The translations under genes were made by a program, and so were the position numbers. A stretch of DNA of 64,000 nucleotides from Cymodocea nodosa. Taxonomy: Eukaryota > Streptophyta > Magnoliopsida > Alismatales > Cymodoceaceae. Position 1 is the stretch's first letter; each line of letters starts with the position of its first letter. Where the stretch lies: NCBI GenBank assembly GCA_036874045.1, contig CM072343.1, positions 16,760,001-16,824,000 on the forward strand. The letters run 5' to 3'. A model generated the notes under the pieces. That model was not told where the DNA came from and ran no database searches. It worked only from the letters and a program-made list of their open reading frames with translations. Below are positions 1-11,899 of the stretch, piece by piece.

Positions 1-269
1 AGAAAGAATTAATATATATAATTAAAAAAAAAAACTCTCTATCTATTTATGAAGCAAAGACCTAGTCAAACCAAAAGTACAAGTAAATGGTGAGCTAAGT
101 CTAAACCCCACAATTATAGAAGAGTACAATTTTACTAGGAACAACAAAAATTCAAAAGAACCCTATATCCTTATCTTTCCTACAGCTAGTGATGCCTAGC
201 TCACTCATTAAGTAAATATTGCTTCTAAGGTTCCAATGACAGATCATCATAGTTATTAAAGTAAATCTT
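1..269. other. intergenic, no gene seen
   Basis: AT-rich sequence with short A runs and no coding signal. It lies downstream of the LINE RNase H scrap and may be the 3' end of that element, but I see no poly(A) tail or target duplication that would fix an end. Confidence 0.4.
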
Positions 270-515
270 CTACTTACCATGTAGGCCTTTCTTAACCAAA
301 CAATCCACCACCTTATTGTCTTCCCTAAAAATATGTGATAAAGAATGCAAATGTTTCATTAAAGAGATTAAAGGAGGAAGCCAAAAATCATAACCATTTA
401 TGACTAGACATCTTTCTTCTTGAACTACATTATATAAGATCTGTGAACAAATCTTGATCCCCATGTCATCTAGATTTAGTTGATTCTCCACACATAGCAG
501 TAAGCCATCAAACAA
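270..515 (-). pseudogene. LINE-type RNase H fragment
   Basis: An 81-residue reading frame whose C-terminal half (HIFREDNKVVDCLVKKGL) matches the end of the RVT_3/RNase H domain that plant L1-type retrotransposons carry after the reverse transcriptase; the usual form is close to REGNRVADCLAKKG. The catalytic DEDD residues of the upstream part are not present in this piece, and no reverse transcriptase is seen on either side. It is a short dead fragment. A domesticated RNase H-like protein is the alternative, but it would need the N-terminal half. Confidence 0.6.
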
Positions 516-898
516 TGCATGGGTTTAAGCAAACAAGCTACATGTGTTGGGTTTCCCTCCATATGGAGGATGGCCTATCATTCTATTTATTTATTTTGTA
601 AAGACCTTCATGTAATTTACCCATAAGCCCTATTAGGGCTTGTGGAGGAAGAGAGAGAAAACAACACAACACTTTCCCACAATAGAAGTGGTGGTTGATT
701 TTCATCCATCTCTCTTGCTACTACACCGCTTTGATCATAGGGTCAATCGAAAGGGATTTTATGGTTGGATCAAGTGAAATTTTACCAATAAGGTCGTGAC
801 TCATTATTCTTCAAATTGGATGATTAGATTAGTGATCAGAATAGTGAAGAGTTATTTTTAAAAGGGATTTCAGTGGGAGTTCGTCACTATAGTTCTAC
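516..898. other. intergenic, no gene seen
   Basis: No reading frame or repeat recognised. Contains a purine-rich patch near 640-665 and ordinary AT-rich sequence leading into the truncated LTR that follows. Confidence 0.4.
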
Positions 899-1247
899 CA
901 ACGAGTTGGCACATGATCTTTTAACAAAAAGAACACTAACTCAACTAGTTGATACTGTTCACTTAAATATTCTTTTAGCGTTTAAAACATAACTGTCTAG
1001 TACATGTAATATAACTCTCCGAAATAACAGAAAATTCGGATACTAAAGAATTAAAAATCAACAACTTACCGACAGTTCAGAAATATACTAAATTAACATT
1101 AATTTTCTGAAATTATGAAGATTCTTTCATTAAAGTATATAATAATGCAATTATAACATAATAGCTTAATTCTCATATGATAAGCTAAATAGTATGCAAT
1201 TAACTATCATTTAACCGTTAATATTATGCACTTTTTCGTTCTAAACA
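899..1247 (+). repeat. LTR-R, truncated 3' end
   Basis: The last ~350 bp of the LTR-R family found nine times in this window. It contains the ...GTTGGCACATGAT... block, the AACATAACTGTCTAGTACATG block and the diagnostic terminus ATTATGCACTTTTTCGTTCTAAACA. The 5' three quarters of the LTR are missing. The complete copies are at 20452-22300, 41671-43995 and 59230-61467. Confidence 0.75.
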
Positions 1248-1379
1248 AGACTCTTCTAGAGAATCCACTTCAACAAGTGGCAATTCCATTCTAGTATCAA
1301 GTGTTGCCTCAATCAATCTACTTTAAACACATCTAGTTTAGAGTCAATTTTTGATTCATTACATTCTCAATCAATAACT

Positions 1380-3062
1380 CCTTCCATTAATGAACCTAAA
1401 GTGGTTTCCAATATAAATCTAGAATTATACCATCAACTTGTTACTAGAGGATCCAAAGGTATAATCAAACCTAACCCTAAATTTGTTTTAATTGTTTATG
1501 GATCTCATACTATTCCTACTTATGTTGCACAAGCTATTAAAGATCCTAAATGGTATAAGGCAATGAAGGAAGAATATGTAGCACTGTTGAAAAATACAAC
1601 ATGGATGTTAATTCCAGCGCCACCTAATGTCAATATAGTTGGAAGTAGATGGATCTATAAAGTTAAAGAGAAAGTTGATGGGACTACAGACAAGTTTAAG
1701 GCACAATTGGTGGCCTAAGGGTATTCTTAGTAATATGGTGTTGATTACAATGAGACCAATAGTCTTGTTGTTAAACTAGTGACTATTAGGTTGATTTTAA
1801 GCCATGCTCTTTCAAAGGAATGGATTAGAAGGTAGCTAGATGTGTTTAATGCCTTCTACATGGGGATATAGAGGAGAACATATATATGTGTCAACCACTA
1901 GATTTCATTGATTCTAAACATCTACATCATGTATGTAAACTTTAAAAATCTCTTTATGGCCTAAAACAAGCACCTAGAGTTTGGTTTAATTGACTTAGAT
2001 GCTTCTTATTACAACAAGGCTTTGTTGATTCAAAATGTGACGTTCCACTTTTTAATAAAAGGTTAAGTCAAGTAGAAACTTTTATCTTAATCTATTTAGA
2101 CAATATAGTGATTACTAGTTCTTGTCTAATTGAGATTAAAAATACTGTCAATAGTTTGTCCACAGCTTTTGCTATTAAAGACCTTTGAGACCTTCATTAT
2201 TTTTTAGGAGTAGAGGTCAAAAGAATAGCAAATAGCCTTCATCTTAGCTAGACTAAGTACCTAGTTGATATTTTGAAGAATTTTAGAATGGATGAAGCTA
2301 AAGTATGTCAAGCTCCAATGGTTGTAGGAACAAAACTCACTAAATTGACTAGTAAAGCACTTACAAATCATATAGAATATCATAGTTTGGTTGGAGCCCT
2401 ACAAAATCTATGTATAATAAGGCCTAACATAGCCTTCTCAGTGAACAAAGTTTGTCAATATTTAGCTTCTCCCACAGTAAAACACATGAAAGCAAGAAAG
2501 AGGATACTTTGTGATTTGAAAAATATGCCCAACCATGGTTTATGTTATAAGAAATCTACATCAACAATTTACACATTTTCAGTTTGTAGCTATACAATGA
2601 TGTTGATTGGGGGGAGACCTTGATGACAAACATTCTCACATTAGATACTGCATATTATTTGGTGGAAATGTCATTTCTTGGTGTTTAAAGAAGCAAAGTA
2701 TTGTAGCCAAATCCAACAAGGAAGCAAAATATAATATTGTTGGGTTAACGGCCAATGAGGTTCTATGACTTGAAATGTTGTTAAAGGAATTAAATGTATC
2801 TTTCTCTACACCAAACATATGGTGTGATAATGTAAGTGTAATACATTTATTTGCAATTCTAGTCTAGTACTCTAGAATGAAATATATTGATATTAGAATG
2901 CACTTTATTAAAGATCATGTCAAGAAGAATCATTTCAGGGTACAATTCATTCCTTCTCATCAATAGTTTGTTGATCCTTTGACAAAACTTGTGAGCTTCC
3001 AAGATTTTAAAGAGTATTGTCACAAGCTTTCATTGGTGCCACCACCTTCAACCTAAGGGGGA
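1380..3062 (+). pseudogene. Ty1/copia reverse transcriptase-RNase H remnant
   Basis: Decayed copia pol, reading in several frames with stops. 1401-1718 gives the start of the reverse transcriptase (KWYKAMKEEYVALLKNTTW, then VGSRWIYKVK). Near 2095 the catalytic YVDD box reads YLDN, so the second aspartate is lost. 2273-2623 gives the segment before RNase H, and about 2660-3050 the RNase H part (SWCLKKQSIVAKSNKEAKY, then MKYIDIRMHFIKDHVKK). Gag, protease and integrase are absent. A polypurine tract AAGGGGGAG at about 3054-3062 ends the internal region just before the 3' LTR. It is immobile and old. Confidence 0.88.
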
Positions 3063-3390
3063 GTATTAGAATAATCAAGCTACTACTATAATTGAGGACC
3101 TTTTAGTTGTTGCTAGAAGCTAACATACATCAAAGATAGTTATATGTTTTTCATTTTGTGCTTTGTAATTGGTTGATGAGTTAGTACTTCATTATTATAG
3201 TATTTTATTTTCTTTATTGTTCTCCTTCTAGAGAAGATTCTAGAAGCAATTCTTTCATATAAATATTGTTGTACTCCTTTGTTATTAATCAAGGAAGATC
3301 ACAATTAAATTTCCCCTCTAGTTTATGTCTTGCTCTTCCTTCTCCACCTTGCTTGCTTCATTTTTTGATTCCATTGTTATTCTTTCACTA
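3063..3390 (+). repeat. probable 3' LTR of the copia remnant
   Basis: Starts directly after the polypurine tract with TATTAGAATAATC, close to the TGTTAGAAT start common in copia LTRs. A TATA-like CATATAAATATTG lies near 3257-3270. The right end is not sharply defined because no 5' LTR or target duplication is available for comparison. Confidence 0.55.
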
Positions 3391-4840
3391 TTGCATCCTT
3401 GACAAACATCATCTTCTTTACCTCTACCTCTACAAGCATTGACAAAGCAAAAGCTACACTTCCCATACCTTAACATCAATCCCATTAAACTTCATCATAA
3501 TCCTTTGGCTTCCCTTGGTGGCAATGGAGTTGAAGTCTAAGAGGCTTGATTTTGTAGAGAAGGGACTCCCTCTCAGAGTTCTAGTAGGACTCCTCTTAGA
3601 GCCAACTTTGCTCCTCCTAGAGCCACCTTTGCTTTTCCCCTAGTTAGTGTGGCTCCTCTCTCTCCCAAGAGGAGGAAGAGCAAAAGGAGATTGGGGATAA
3701 GGTGCAACAAGGGTTGTGACACTTATAGTAGAGACCTAGAGTGATGGGGTTGGGATGGGGAGGAAGGAGATGGGTGAAGAGGTTGATGGACATGAGAACA
3801 AATCCTAGTCAACTTAGTAGAAGAGATAAGACTGGACTAGATGAGGGTGGAGCCATGGAGTGACTGAGGCATTGGCAATTAGGGAAATATGAGGATGTCT
3901 CCTTATTTAGCCATTATTAAATATGAGGATTATACCATTATAGGCCATAGGCCATGTCTAGCCCATCCATACCTTGCTAGCACATGGGCTTCAATGAGTT
4001 GTGCTAACACCGCTCAAATCATGTGAGAGTTGACCTAGCACAACTTGCTTAATTGTGTTAGCTTGGTCAACAACACAATTAAATCATGTCAGACTAGTTC
4101 AACGAGGTTGGACTCAACTTGTTTGACACCTCTAGATAGAAATTGAGGAAAAACCACATGAAAGCCCTTCCCCTAACCCATTTTCCCTAACCTAGGAGAG
4201 TTGACAATGCGCCCATCTACTAGGTCTTGACTTGAGACACCTTTTGTTGCAATGGCTATGTGTGGAGAGGTGAGTATTGACTACTTGCACCTCTCTTTCA
4301 TTCGAATCACACAACATCATCACTTTGAATCATGCTATCTCATGCAAGGAAGGAGAGGGGGCTTGGCCACCTTGTGATAGCTGAGAGTGGGGAGCTTGAA
4401 TCAAGCTCCTGAGTATGTATAAATTTGTAAATGTTCCCAATATAGGTGTAAGTTAGAATGCATGATGTGATTATGAAGAATGCACTTTCCCTTGTGCTTG
4501 CATGAGAGTGCATCATTATGGATTGGTTAGGGTGCATTTTTCACTCAATGCTATTTAAAAATGCAATTTGTATAATCACACTTGGTGAGTGTTTAAAATT
4601 CTTTCTTTTATATTTTTTGTTGCTTGAACCATTATAGCATCCTTTTTTTTTTTTATGTTCTTCTTGCATTTGATTTAGGGTTTTACTAATGTATGCTTGC
4701 TTGTTGGTATGCAGCACATGAACCAAGGGTCATTTGTGTGTCATGAGTTGATTAGACCTTGTAGGATGGTGGCAACCACATCATAGGGCGATGATAAAGA
4801 GATATGACATGAGGGTCCACTTAGACTCTATCTTAGGACA
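3391..4840. other. intergenic, no gene seen
   Basis: Mixed-composition unique-looking DNA. Small reading frames here are short and lack recognisable domains. A patch near 3995-4140 rich in GTGTTAGC/CTAGCAC words looks like decayed LTR DNA, but I cannot assign it. Confidence 0.35.
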
Positions 4841-5790
4841 GTGATTATGTGATAATAAGGGGAGTTTATGCGTTTGAAAAATGAGAGAAAGGAAAATTTT
4901 TCTCATCATTTATTGTGGTTGTGCTAATAGAAATAGGATGCAATGATTTCCCATTGTTTCCTTCTATATTAAAGAAAACGTGTACTATTGTTTTACACAT
5001 CATTCCTTTAGAAACGACAAAAAATGATACAAACTTATAATATAATAAATAATATATAATTATAATAAATTAAAATATAATAATAAGATAACAAATTATA
5101 ATTATAATATATTAAAATAGATAATAACATTAACGTGATATCAAAAAGTATGATTATAATAATAAATAAATAATAACATATTATAATTATAATAAATTAA
5201 AATAAAAAATAATGTTGAGAATGATACTAGATTATAATACATTAAAATATAATAACAGTAATGTTATAAGAATAAATAATACATTAACATATTCAGTAAC
5301 TTAATAATATTTTAAATAAGTAACATTAATTTCAACACAAATTAATAATATTAAATAATACATCAACATATTATTTTTGAAAAAAAATAGATTATAATGA
5401 ACAATGTTGTTTATGTTAATTACAAATATATTATTTCACATGTTACATCTATATTTAATGAAATGTTGATATATACTATAATATTTAAAATATTACTTTT
5501 TAAATATAATATATTTTTAATTTATTATTATTATTTTTTAATTATTAAAATTTTAATTTCCTATCATTTTTATCAAGTTAGTAGTGATTTTTGTTAATTT
5601 ATTATTTTAAAAATTATTAAATAATACATTTCTTACAATTGCATAAATATCTTATTTTTCACTTTTTGATCCTTCCTTTGGTAGACAAATGATCTTATAT
5701 TTTTTGTTATATCTTATTATATCCTATTATTTTCATTTTTTATCATTTTTATCACCTCTAGAAAAGAAATATGCACAAACAGACAATAGT
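4841..5790. repeat. dispersed copy of the AT-rich X repeat
   Basis: From about 5015 to 5560 this closely matches the cores of the tandem units at 36540-39880: the same order of ATAATATATAATTATAATAAATTAAAATATA, AATAACATTAACGTGATATC and AAATAATGTTGA blocks. The flanking sequence at about 5700-5780 (repeated TATCATTTTTATCAC, then AATATGCACAAAC) corresponds to the right side of those units. This is therefore a dispersed member of the family. Its class is unknown; a non-autonomous DNA transposon is possible. Confidence 0.6.
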
Positions 5791-6597
5791 GTCGACTCAA
5801 CCCTGGTAATGGGAGATTATATGACTATTACCATAAACTTTGAGGTATTGTATCGGGCAAACTTGAAGCAATACACTTACGATTTTGCGTGCATGGTTGA
5901 TGGTTATTAATTGTTGCTAATCTTTTTTATTTTTTTTTCTTTAAAATATGTTGTGCAGCTTACTAATTTGCACTTTTGTCATGCTTCTCCTTCTTATCTC
6001 TTAAATTCTAGAGTTTATACCGACTGGCAGTAGTTGTTCACGTTGTTGTTTTTCTTACCTTGGATTCCAAGGCGGGAACCAAGTCGTTGAGTGTGGGTAG
6101 GCAGGATTACTTTTGACCGAAAGGTGTTGTTGGCATGTATTTATTTATGTCTATTCTCTTTTGGTTATGTGGGTTATTTCCGTGTCGGAATGTTGTCGTG
6201 GTGACGGTAGTTTCAATTTAAATGTTTTTTTTTTTTTTTTTTTTCATAGCTGTGATCGGTACAGGTACTTTAACATTGCAAAAATCGAGGGAAAAAATTT
6301 CTACATCCTTATTTACTTATTTATAGTTGTTTCTCATTTTTTTTAGTAACAGACCGGTATTTGAATATTTGCGGTGTTGTCATATCTCATTTCTACTTTC
6401 TCTATGAATATATTTTAAATTTAGGTGTTTCTTTTTTTAACACTTTTTGGTATAATTATTCTCTTCGTAAGTACATACCACCACTCTCTTTATGAATATA
6501 TTTACAACTAAAACTATTTTCTTTGTAAATAAGTTTCAAATTTAATTACTCTTCGTGAGCTCATCTATTTTCTTTGTAGGGGTATTTATAATAAAAA
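5791..6597. other. intergenic, no gene seen
   Basis: Contains a 20-base T run at about 6225-6244 and a series of decayed repeats around 6440-6640 based on words like TATTTCAAA and CTTTGTAAGT. No gene supported. Confidence 0.4.
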
Positions 6598-7535
6598 GGT
6601 GTTTGTGCATTGAAAAATAGTGAAAAGAAAATGATAGAATATTATAAAAAATGATAGAAAAGAAAGTAACAAAAAGTTAATAGAAAATTAATGTATTTGT
6701 GTGCAAAATAGAAAGTGATAGAATTTGAAATACGTGTGTTTATACATAAAATAAAAAATAATAGAAAATTATAATAAAAAATTAAATAATTTTAATAATA
6801 TTAATGAAATAATATTATTTAATAAAATAAATAAAAACTTAAATCGATTGAACCGAAGAAAAAGAAAAAAAAAGAAGAATATACACATGAACAATGAAAT
6901 AATAATAATTGAAATGAAAGTTATATGAAAATTTTGATTTAATCGAAATTTTTTTGATTAAACTAATTGAGCTGAATGAATGTTATATATATATGTATAT
7001 AATTATGGGTTTGAACCAAAACATAATCGGTTAAATCAAGTTTGTTTTTTTTTAAAAAAAATATATATAGGATTTTCACCTTATCGATTAAACCGAGATA
7101 AGACTCGGTTAAACTAATCTCTTAAAATCATATAGATATAATAATAATAATAAATCTCAGTTGAATCGAAATGTTTGCAATTCAGTCATTTTCTAAAAAA
7201 AGTAATATAATCATAAAATATTTTATGATTCAATTGAGATACTTTTGATTTGATCGATTTAAATAAATATAAATACATATATATAATAATATTATTATTA
7301 ATCAACATAAATGTGTGAGGAGACGAGAGTGTAATAATGTGTGAGATTGAAATTTTTTTTTCGTTGGATTCAAAGGGATTGGAGTTGAAAAATATTAGAT
7401 AAATTGTCTTTTATATCAGAAAAATGATTGAAAACGACAAAATTTAGATGCACAGATATCTAAAAAATGACGAAATTTTTTTTGTCATTTTTCTTTTTAA
7501 TATTTTACATCATTTTTCAGGTACACAATACACCC
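6598..7535. mobile_element. candidate AT-rich inverted-repeat element
   Basis: The left end (GGTGTTTGTGCATTGAAAAA) and the reverse complement of the right end (GGGTGTATTGTGTACCTGAAAAA) share a GTGT-TTGTG-A-TGAAAAA pattern, as for terminal inverted repeats about 940 bp apart. No clear target duplication is visible. The interior holds scattered TTCGGTT/AACCGA words similar to the 44330-45340 satellite. No transposase. Class uncertain. Confidence 0.35.
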
Positions 7536-7869
7536 ACTAAGAATTGTTTCTTCTATTAGTATGTTTCAAAATTAAAATCACTTCTTTCGTGAGTGTATTT
7601 CAAAATCAAGTTATTCTCTTTACAAGAGTATTTCAAATTTAGTTACTCCTATGAGTATGTTTCAAATATGATGCTTTATTATATGAGCTTACGTTTTTAT
7701 GAACCGGCTTTTTATTAATGAAATTTCAAATGTTATTATGTTAGATTTCTTTCTTTTATCGTGCATGACAATTGTTTATAAAGTTTTTCGTAATAATCAA
7801 CGAATCTTCATTGGAATAAACGCGTAATAAAAATTAATTAATTTTTTAAAGTGTGAAAAATCCCACATA

Positions 7870-8895
7870 AAACAACTACAAGAAAATAGAAGCCATGTTG
7901 GTATATTAGTGAATATGAAGATTAAGAGAATATTATATCTACCATTAAAGATTTTAAGTTAATCAAGAAAAAAGAATCCTTATATTTATGATATTTAGAA
8001 TGTACCAAACCATCTTTAGTTTTAGTTGGGAGCACGTACCAAACCAAGAATAAATTTCCTTGAGTTTGGTATAATTGAATGAGACAAATGCCCCCCCATC
8101 AAGGAGCATGTTAAATCCCCACAAAATATACATATTTAAATCTAATAAGTGATAGGAGGAGTCAATGACTTATATAGGACCAACTCTAATTCCACTGGTT
8201 GAGAATTGAATAGATACATTCTGGAGTCCTCTAGAATAATAATTTCTTGAACCAGGAACCATTTCCATTATTGATCAATATTTGAATGTTATAATAGTGG
8301 AAGTTCAATATTAATGAAGATGCAAGTCTAAAAATCAATTGGACTTTAATTGAAGAGCCAATTACAATAATTAAGAATAAGTTTTTGAAGAGTGAAAAAG
8401 ATGAGATGGCCTTTTTAATTGAAGTGGTTAATGACCACAAGGAAATAGAAGCCATGTTGGTGGTATATTAGTGAATATGAGGAGTAAGAGAATATTATAT
8501 CTATCATTAAAGATTTTAAGTTATTCAAGAAAAAAGAATCCTTATATTTATGAGATTTAGTGATAAGATGGAAGCAATGGAATTGTTGGTAGAATGTACC
8601 AAACCATCTTAAGGTTTGGTTGGAAGCAGGCACCAAACCATATAGAATAAATTTCCTTGAGTTGTTATACATAATTGAATGAGACAAATGACCCCATCTA
8701 GAACGTATGCTCAATCCCCACAAAACATAAATATTTAAATATAATAAGGCATAGGAGGTGTCATAGGAAGACCAATTCTAATTCCACTGGTTGATAATAG
8801 AATAGATACATTCTAGAGTGCACTGGAGTAATAATTTCTTGAACTAGAAACCATTTCCATTATTGATCAATAATTGGATGGTATAATAGTGTGAT
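7870..8895. repeat. direct segmental duplication, ~450 bp
   Basis: Two direct copies, about 7870-8310 and 8434-8895, offset by 559 bp. Both contain ATAGAAGCCATGTTGG, GTACCAAACCATCTT, AATAAATTTCCTTGAG, AATGAGACAAATG, TAATTCCACTGGTTGA and CCATTTCCATTATTGATCAA in order. Differences are mostly substitutions plus small indels. No coding potential in either copy. Confidence 0.85.
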
Positions 8896-9100
8896 GTCAC
8901 AATGATCATCAATGAGCAATTGGATATGAACTCTTGTTAAAATATCACTAGCTATTAGGTCATATAATGTAATTGAATTACATTCATTGGTTAGATTATA
9001 GTATTTGACCTTTTATTGTTATAATTTTGAAAATTGATTATAAGAAATTAAGTTCTTTGGAATACCACTCAATTAACCAAACATAAGCTTAAATGATAAA

Positions 9101-9335
9101 ATTGATTTCTTATATAATCTTATAATTAATTTACATTTGATGTCCAAGGAATTTAATTATATAAAAAGATCAACTGCTCTTCTTTGACTTAAATAGCAAT
9201 TGTGTTACATTCCTCAAGAAATTAATTAGATGAAATTGATTGCTCATATAATCTTATAATTAATTTACATTTGATCACCAAATATTGGAATTTAATTAAA
9301 TAAAAGATCAACCACTCTACTTTGACTTAGAGCAG
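9101..9335. repeat. short tandem duplication, 134-bp offset
   Basis: Two copies of a segment beginning ATTGATT and containing TATAATCTTATAATTAATTTACATTTGAT, AATTTAATTA and AAAGATCAAC-CTC-TTTGACTTA, starting near 9101 and 9235. It lies in the 3' flank of the NRP-like gene. Confidence 0.75.
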
Positions 9336-9844
9336 AGATTGTAGTCACTCCCAACAACAACTGAAAAATGCCAACTCTCTCATGACTTGTACATTTATTT
9401 CAAATTATACAGTAAAAAGGGCATTACAAGTTTTTAATCTACATGAAAGTTTTTATCATTTGTTAAAAGAGAATACTCCTGATTGGAGCAATCCAAGAGA
9501 AATAAATAAATAAACTTTTTGGGAAAATTGAAAGAGAAAGAAATAGATTTTTGTATCTATTTATGGTATATAATTATCATTCACATCAGTAAATGGAAGT
9601 TCAGAGCTAACTGTATTATTACTTGTAAACATCAAACACCCCATTCCCTCACTTCATCTTCCTCTCAGCTGTTCACTTCTATACAGTGGGCAGCGAAGAA
9701 GGTTTCAATTTTCTCTATGGGCTACATCTCTATATGCTCATTTACAACCCCTAGGTACTTGGGAAGACGTTTATTGCAAAACTTGATCTTTGTTTGCATC
9801 TTCTCCTGCCTTCTCTACGAGCAGAACAACGTAATTCTCAAGGA

Positions 9845-11398
9845 TTAATTGCTTTCTTCAAACTTGTCAAGCAGTGCAAGAGCCTGCAGAAAGATTGAGA
9901 GGGAATTAGAACACATCAGAAGATTATTAGCCAAAGAACCCATTTTTTAACTTAATTATCGAGCATGATGGCAATCATAGTATTGTAATGAGACGCCAGT
10001 GGCTGAATTATTACCTCTGGAACGCTGAGTTCCAGCCTGAATTTGGGGCCATCGTAGTGGTGAAGAATGGGGCGGAAGGAATCCTCTTCCAGTGGCCCAT
10101 AAAGCTTCTTGGTCTTTGCCCTCACCTAAAAAAATGCCGACCAAAAAAGGGTAAGTGCCAACCATCTTTTCCAAGATTCAACAAAGTAGTTGTTGCTTTT
10201 GGAGAATATAGCAGAAAGAAGAAAAAGTCAATGGGGTTCGGTGAGATGTCGATTTCAAGCACAGAGAAGGTGCCCACAATGTTTAAATGTTTTCCTTCCA
10301 CCAAATCGATTTTGATCGAATCAAAGTTTTGAGACGATGAAGTAGAAATTTAAAGGAATGGGGAAACTATGGTTTCAACACGAAAACTTGGATTAAAATC
10401 AGAAGATTTGTTGTACCTGTGCAGGGAATCGAGACTCTCCTGGGGATTTCTTGTCCACCCAGGCAGTTGGGTCGATGTTAGATCCACCAAAACTAGCAGC
10501 CTAAGAACACAACAGAAACAAGAAAGTAAGATCACAGTCTAATATCTATGTGATGGTATGAACCAACGGGAATGGAATTGGTACCTGGAAGATGCCATGG
10601 AGTTGGTGGGTGGAATAATTGTACAGGAACAGAGGCAACCCTGGTGTGATTGCCCTCACAGAATCTCTGTACCTTGGAGGCAAACCTGAAACAATAACAA
10701 GAAAAACCCAAAGGGATCAGTTCTCTGTTGTCGATGATGAATCCCACGAACCAAAGCATATCAACGGTAGTATTCGTGGATCGATTAGAATTACCAAAGA
10801 GCTCCCTTCGGAGATTCTCTGGCATGGTGTCGTTGTTGCACACAAAGATATACCCCCCAACAGCTTCGTTCCTTGGGAGAGCCTCCGACGCTGGCAGAGT
10901 CTTGAACCTCTTGTCCACAGCATTCTTATCGTTGTTGTTGTCGTTGCTGCCGGAGTTGTTGTTATTATTACTGTGATTCTTCTTCTTCCTAGCTACGGCT
11001 GTAGCTCCGGCGGCACTCCCTTTCCCACCGAAATCTTCATTGAAGTTTCGGTTCTTCCTGTACCCACCACCAGCGCCGACGTTCTCCACCTCCTTGTTGC
11101 CATAATACCCGTTGTAGCCATCGTTGCCGTTGAGGAACGCGCTCTTCATCCCAACCCCGCCCTTCCACCCGAACGCGCCGTTGGTGTTACTTCCATTGAA
11201 ATCCGGCGTGAAACCGTTCCCTCTCTGTTTCTGCGTCTGCTCCGAAACAACTTCCAGGTTCCGGCGCTCCTCCTGCTGCTTCCTGGCCAGGAATGCGTCG
11301 TTCCATATGCTGTCCCCTCCACCTATGGACAGGTTGGCCAGCCCCGACGTCTGCAGCCTGAGCTGGTCGCTGAACTGCCAGAACTCGCTGTTGTCCAT
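9845..11398 (-). CDS. NRP: DCD-domain asparagine-rich protein (NRP-like)
   Basis: Five exons on the minus strand, all introns GT...AG: 11398-10795, 10685-10585, 10500-10417, 10125-10015 and 9883-9845. Together they encode 312 residues, and the frame stays open across every junction. Residues 1-140 are polar and low-complexity, 141-159 form an Asn/Ser run (N-rich region), and from about 181 to near the C terminus is a complete DCD (Development and Cell Death) domain. That domain shows the family landmarks GGYIFVCNNDTMPENLRREL, GLPPRYRD, TPGLPLFLYNYSTHQLHGIF, the AASFGG block, SRFPAQVR and FRPILHHYDGPKFRLELS. In Arabidopsis and soybean such proteins link ER and osmotic stress to a cell-death response; the role here is inferred from the family. 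The N-rich N terminus plus C-terminal DCD matches the NRP/B2 subgroup. The start is the first ATG after a TATA box and 5' leader. The last exon is only 39 bp including the stop. Confidence 0.93.
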
Positions 11399-11470
11399 CT
11401 TCTCTTATCTGCCGGAACAACAATTTCCTTCCCTCTGTGTGTTGTGGGTCGTCACTCCGATCCCGACCTG

Positions 11471-11477
11471 ATTTATA
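11471..11477 (-). promoter_or_regulatory. TATA box of the NRP-like gene
   Basis: Minus-strand CTATAAATC lies 73 bp upstream of the start codon, giving an expected leader of roughly 40-45 nt. It sits at the edge of a GC-rich island that includes the first exon. Confidence 0.7.
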
Positions 11478-11678
11478 GAAGACTGGGGACGCCCAGGAGA
11501 GAGAGGGGAGGGTGCTACCGGGAAGTTTCGGTGATGCAATCCACCTTTGATGACGATGACGGTAGCGGTGACGGAGGAGTCGGTAAACGAGTCGAGTCGA
11601 GGGTATTCTATATTATTCCTTCACCCAGAAGGCGTGTTAAGAAACGTGAATCCCCCTCCTCCGGCCCACACCTGCACT

Positions 11679-11717
11679 TGACGTCGACAACCCCGAGCGC
11701 CACCGCCAACCACGTCG
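11679..11717 (-). promoter_or_regulatory. ACGT-core elements upstream of the NRP-like gene
   Basis: A TGACGTCGA site (11679-11687) and a CCACGTCG site (11710-11717) lie about 200-240 bp above the TATA box. ACGT cores, and the CCACG half of ER-stress elements, are bound by plant bZIP factors. ER-stress induction is known for NRP genes in soybean. That these sites act here is inference. Confidence 0.4.
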
Positions 11718-11899
11718 ATCTCCGCTCGACGACGACTGTAGTAGAATACGCGTTTTCTCCCACAGCTTCGGTCGGGTGGTTGGTTCGTAGTTGGTCGCAT
11801 GTGGCCGGGGTTTATTTTTTATTTGTTTGGTTTCGGTTTCGGATTTTGATGGATTTAGCTGTTATTTTTTTCTTTTTTACAGCGATGCTTACATACTCG

